64,000 nucleotides of DNA, taken from NCBI GenBank assembly GCA_964483395.1, contig CAZABT010000001.1:1-64000 (forward strand), given 5' to 3'. Both the position numbers and the translations under genes were made by a program. Shown one piece after another: positions 60,936 through 64,000 of this stretch. The notes beneath the pieces were generated by a model. The model saw nothing but the letters and a program-made list of their open reading frames with translations, was not told the DNA's origin and ran no database searches. Within the stretch, counting starts at the first letter, position 1. Each line of letters begins with the position of its first letter. The DNA is from JAAYYM01 sp964483395. GTDB lineage: Bacteria > Bacillota > Clostridia > Lachnospirales > Lachnospiraceae.

Positions 60936-61894
60936 GCATTGTTTCGGTGTTCGTACTGGCACTGAATCTATATATCATCCTGCACCACAATCCGCTGGCG
61001 GTGCAGAGTCAGGAAACGGTCAAAAAGGTGATTGCGTGTGTAATATTAAACGCAATCTACATTTTGTTTCTGGTTCTTTATGAGAAAATCGTGATTCTTC
61101 CGGTAGAACTTTATCAGAACAGAAGACTGATCTGGAAGCTGTCCAAGAATGATTTCAAGACTAGATATGCAGGCTCGTACCTTGGTATCGTTTGGGCTTT
61201 TGTGCAGCCGGTGGTTACAGTGGTCATGTACTGGTTTGTCTTTGCGGTAGCCATGCCGGCAAGGGCGGTAGCGGTACAGGGAGATATTGAGGTGCCTTAT
61301 ATACTGTGGCTGATTTCTGGTATCGTACCCTGGTTTTTCTTTTCAGAGGCTTTATCGAACGGAACGGGGGCTTTGCTGGAATATAATTACCTGGTGAAAA
61401 AGGTGGTATTCAAGATCAGTATTCTTCCAATCATTAAGATTATGTCCGCACTGTTCGTGCATATCTTCTTTGTGGTTTTTTCTTTGATTTTATTTTCATG
61501 CTATGGATATTATCCAGATTTATATACACTGCAGGTATTCTATTATTCCTTCTGTATGTTTGTGTTTGTTCTGGGCCTGTCCTATATCACATGTGCCATA
61601 GTAGTATTTTTCAGAGATTTGGGACAGATCATTTCGATATGTCTGCAGGTTGGCATTTGGGCAACTCCGATTTTGTGGAATATCAATACGATTCCGCAGA
61701 ATCTGAGATTTATTTTTAAACTGAACCCGATGAATTACATAGTAGAAGGGTATCGTCTGGCACTGGTGGACAAGGCATGGTTTTGGGAGCACTTTTATTC
61801 CACAGCGTATTTTTGGATATTGACGCTGTGTACATTTGCTGTCGGTGCACTGATATTCAAGCGGCTGAAGGTACATTTTGCCGATGTTCTGTAG
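60911..61894 (+). CDS. Wzm-type polysaccharide ABC transporter permease
   Basis: A 327-residue ABC-2 type permease. The family core (about residues 70-327) begins LIWKLSKNDFKTRYAGSYLGIVWAFVQPV, a hallmark of O-antigen and teichoic acid exporters. The usual length is about 260 residues; here an N-terminal extension of roughly 65 residues contributes two additional membrane helices. With the ATPase at 61965 it would export a complete, undecaprenyl-linked polymer through the membrane. The start ATG lies inside rmlC, in line with translational coupling. Confidence 0.92.
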   Translation: MSKKARIISIVSVFVLALNLYIILHHNPLAVQSQETVKKVIACVILNAIYILFLVLYEKIVILPVELYQNRRLIWKLSKNDFKTRYAGSYLGIVWAFVQPVVTVVMYWFVFAVAMPARAVAVQGDIEVPYILWLISGIVPWFFFSEALSNGTGALLEYNYLVKKVVFKISILPIIKIMSALFVHIFFVVFSLILFSCYGYYPDLYTLQVFYYSFCMFVFVLGLSYITCAIVVFFRDLGQIISICLQVGIWATPILWNINTIPQNLRFIFKLNPMNYIVEGYRLALVDKAWFWEHFYSTAYFWILTLCTFAVGALIFKRLKVHFADVL

Positions 61895-61964
61895 TCTGAG
61901 CGCATCAGAACAGAGGACATGGTTCTGTGTGCAGGGTAAGAAAAAAGTTGATCAGAGGTAAGAG

Positions 61965-63242
61965 ATGGAAGACAATATAGCGATTCGGATTGAACATTTG
62001 AATAAAGTATACAAGCTTTATAATCGTAACAGAGACCGGCTCAAGGAAGCACTTGGTCTGAGCAGGCATGTGAATTATAAGGAACACTTTGCACTGCGCG
62101 ATGTGAGTCTGTCAGTGAAAACCGGTGAAACTGTCGGTATCATCGGAACAAATGGTTCCGGAAAATCGACTATTTTAAAAATTATTACCGGAGTGCTGAG
62201 TCCGACAAACGGTGAGGTCAATATCAACGGCAGGATTTCTGCACTGCTTGAACTGGGTGCCGGTTTTAATATGGAATTTACGGGAATTGAGAACATTTAT
62301 CTGAACGGAACCATGATCGGCTTTTCGGAGGAAGAAATTGATGAGAAGCTGCAGGATATTCTGGATTTTGCAGATATCGGGGAGTTTGTCAATCAAAAGG
62401 TGAAGACTTATTCGAGTGGTATGTTCGTGCGTCTGGCATTTGCAGTTGCCATCAACATTGATCCGGAGATTTTGATTGTAGATGAGGCATTGTCGGTTGG
62501 AGATGTGTTCTTTCAGAACAAATGCTACCGCAAGTTTGAGGAGTTCAAGAAGCAGGGCAAGACAATCTTGTTTGTCAGCCACGATCTTTCCAGTATCAGC
62601 AAATACTGTGACCGTGTGGTACTGCTTGAAAAGGGAGAGAAGATTTCAGAGGGAGAACCCAAGGAAATCATAGATATGTATAAAAAAGTGCTGGTCGGTC
62701 AGCTCAACCAGTCTTCTGATACGAATAAAAGTGTTGCTTACAGCGGCGAAGGGCATTGGAAGGATCAGATGTCTCTTAACCCGAATCTTGATGAGTATGG
62801 GAGCGGACTGGCTGAGTTTGAGGATTACTGTGCCATTGATGCAGAAGGAATGATTACGAACAGTATCATCAAGGGTGAAGAATGTACGATCAAGCTGCGT
62901 GTACGTTTCTTTGAGAAGATTCAGGACCCGATTTTTGCAGTATCCTTTAAAAATATGCAGGGTACAGAAATCACGGGAACGAATACAATGTTTGAGAAGG
63001 TCAATACCGGAGCGCCGGAGGCCGGCGATGTTATGGAGGCCTCTTTTACGCAGAATGTAGATCTGCAGGGCGGGGAATACTTAATCTCGCTTGGCTGTGT
63101 TGGCTATCGGGGAGGCGAGTTTACGGTGTATCACAGATTGTATGATGTATTTAACCTGACAGTGATATCCTCCAAGAATTCTACGGGATATTATGATATG
63201 AATTCTGAGGTCACAGTGAAGAAGATATCGGACAACCGGTAA
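61965..63242 (+). CDS. Wzt-type ABC transporter ATP-binding protein with C-terminal carbohydrate-binding domain
   Basis: A 425-residue ATPase. The nucleotide-binding domain (about residues 1-240) has Walker A GTNGSGKST near residue 61, the signature SSGMFVRLAFAVAI near residue 149, and Walker B EILIVDEALSVGD near residue 167. The C-terminal half (about 260-425) matches the Wzt_C type domain that binds the modified end of the polymer before export (DPIFAVSFKNMQGTEITGTN near residue 325). A GAGGT lies before the ATG. The presence of this domain suggests the exported polymer carries a terminal modification, perhaps by the methyltransferase that follows. Confidence 0.93.
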   Translation: MEDNIAIRIEHLNKVYKLYNRNRDRLKEALGLSRHVNYKEHFALRDVSLSVKTGETVGIIGTNGSGKSTILKIITGVLSPTNGEVNINGRISALLELGAGFNMEFTGIENIYLNGTMIGFSEEEIDEKLQDILDFADIGEFVNQKVKTYSSGMFVRLAFAVAINIDPEILIVDEALSVGDVFFQNKCYRKFEEFKKQGKTILFVSHDLSSISKYCDRVVLLEKGEKISEGEPKEIIDMYKKVLVGQLNQSSDTNKSVAYSGEGHWKDQMSLNPNLDEYGSGLAEFEDYCAIDAEGMITNSIIKGEECTIKLRVRFFEKIQDPIFAVSFKNMQGTEITGTNTMFEKVNTGAPEAGDVMEASFTQNVDLQGGEYLISLGCVGYRGGEFTVYHRLYDVFNLTVISSKNSTGYYDMNSEVTVKKISDNR

Positions 63243-63274
63243 TATGAGATTAATATAGCGGAAGGAATCGGGAT

Positions 63275-64000
63275 ATGCGGGAACAGATCGGGAAAGTAAC
63301 GTTGGATTACAGCAAATATCCGGGAGAGGATTATTACAGTGAGGGCATCAGTGAGGATGCCCTGCTTGATGTAGTCAGTCAATATGACGAGTCGGAGTAT
63401 GATCATGTGATATTAAATACGAGGTCATGGCCGATGCTGTATCATCTTTCTAATGTCAGAACCAATGTTGTGACATGGCTGCCGATCACCAATCAGCATA
63501 AGGTGTTGGAAATCGGCTCCGGTTGTGGGGCGATTACCGGTGCACTTGCGGATATGGCAGGCAGTGTCACTTGTATTGAGCTCAGCAAAAAACGCAGCAT
63601 CATCAATGCAACAAGAAACAAATACAGAAAGAACATTGAGATTCTGGTAGGAAATTTTGAGGATATAGAACCGGAATTGCAGGAGAAGTATGATTTTATT
63701 ACATTGATCGGTGTACTTGAATATGCAGAAAGCTATATCAACGACAATACGCCGTATGAAACCTTCTTACGTAGAATAGAAAGTCATCTGGCTCCGGGCG
63801 GACAGATTGTCATTGCGATCGAGAACCAGTTCGGGCTGAAGTATTTTGCAGGCTGCAAGGAGGATCATACAGGACGTTTTTTTGAAGGACTTGAGGGATA
63901 CAGGCACACCTCGGGCGTGAGAACCTTTTCCAAGAAGGGAATGGAAGAAATACTGACCCGCTCCGGACTGACAGGTGAGTTTTATTATCCTTATCCGGAT
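63275..64000 (+). CDS. SAM-dependent methyltransferase (partial, runs off the window)
   Basis: Open from ATG 63275 through the last base, 242 codons without a stop, so the C-terminus lies beyond the window. The SAM-binding motif is VLEIGSGCGAITGALAD near residue 78, followed by ELSKKR (motif II) and LIGVLEYAESY near residue 147 (motif IV). GGAAGGA lies upstream. Following an exporter whose ATPase has an end-recognition domain, it may cap the polymer end by O-methylation (inference); a longer multi-domain product is possible. Confidence 0.85.
   Translation, partial: MREQIGKVTLDYSKYPGEDYYSEGISEDALLDVVSQYDESEYDHVILNTRSWPMLYHLSNVRTNVVTWLPITNQHKVLEIGSGCGAITGALADMAGSVTCIELSKKRSIINATRNKYRKNIEILVGNFEDIEPELQEKYDFITLIGVLEYAESYINDNTPYETFLRRIESHLAPGGQIVIAIENQFGLKYFAGCKEDHTGRFFEGLEGYRHTSGVRTFSKKGMEEILTRSGLTGEFYYPYPD

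Noticed and set aside
61906..61927. Inverted repeat CAGAAC/GTTCTG between permease and ATPase genes
   Set aside because: Only six pairs, no T-run, and the two genes must be made together; not taken as a terminator.
1..64000. Insertion sequences, phage genes, CRISPR arrays, tRNA or rRNA genes
   Set aside because: I saw no transposase or integrase motifs, no regularly spaced repeats, and no tRNA-like or rRNA-like sequence anywhere in the window.

Overview
The window is a 64 kb cell-surface polysaccharide region, almost entirely on the + strand, from a low-to-moderate GC Gram-positive of the class Clostridia; Lachnospiraceae is my best guess. The grounds are a stand-alone Spo0A C-terminal DNA-binding domain, a LytTR/AgrC-type two-component pair, strong AGGAGG-like ribosome binding sites, sigma-A type promoters, and the families of membrane proteins present. 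No tRNA, rRNA, CRISPR array, transposase or phage gene was seen. No gap between genes exceeds 300 bases; the largest are 52237-52479 and 55312-55543.

Layout. (1) 128-2891: a small membrane protein and a large GT-C-like (DUF6077-type) membrane protein that is split in two by three in-frame stops. (2) Module A, 2916-11663: a long phosphoglycosyl transferase (priming enzyme), three glycosyltransferases, two Wzy-like polymerases and a Wzx-like flippase. (3) Module B, 11716-33626, preceded by a promoter-like sequence at 11660-11688. It holds a PglF-like dehydratase, a PglE-like aminotransferase and a PglC-like priming transferase, but no PglD-like acetyltransferase. Next come an unusual PLP enzyme and ATP-grasp pair, a WbuB-like transferase with the CapE/CapF/CapG set for UDP-N-acetyl-L-fucosamine, then further glycosyltransferases and a Wzy. 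A nonulosonic (sialic-acid-like) block follows: a NeuB-type synthase, a Wzx, and a fused CMP-sugar synthetase/PseG-like hydrolase. (4) Module C, 33636-41835: a second long priming transferase, four glycosyltransferases, an FdtB/QdtB-like aminotransferase and a third Wzx.

(5) 41844-43637: the only large gene on the - strand, a GT-C-like membrane protein. (6) Module D, 43837-52236, starts behind a promoter with perfect consensus (TTGACA, 17 bases, TATAAT). It encodes a membrane protein of unknown family, two GT-C-like membrane proteins, a YfhO-family protein and a YdjC/ChbG-type deacetylase. I regard it as the best candidate for an undescribed surface-glycan modification system. (7) 52480-55311: LytTR response regulator, AgrC-like kinase, orphan Spo0A-C regulator and a convergent zinc-ribbon protein. 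(8) Module E, 55544-64000: rmlB, rmlA, a membrane-anchored Ig-like/GH25 lysozyme-like protein, rmlC, a Wzm/Wzt-type ABC exporter and a methyltransferase cut off by the window edge; no rmlD is seen.

How it may work together (inference). Three priming transferases, three Wzx and three Wzy suggest that two or three Wzx/Wzy-dependent repeat-unit polymers are made from one very long transcription unit. Module E would make a separate rhamnose-containing polymer exported by the ABC system. The GT-C/YfhO proteins would decorate polymers outside the membrane using undecaprenyl-phosphate sugars, perhaps supplied by the GtrB-like enzyme at 39433. Because most genes overlap or are separated by only a few bases, translation is probably coupled through most of 128-41835.
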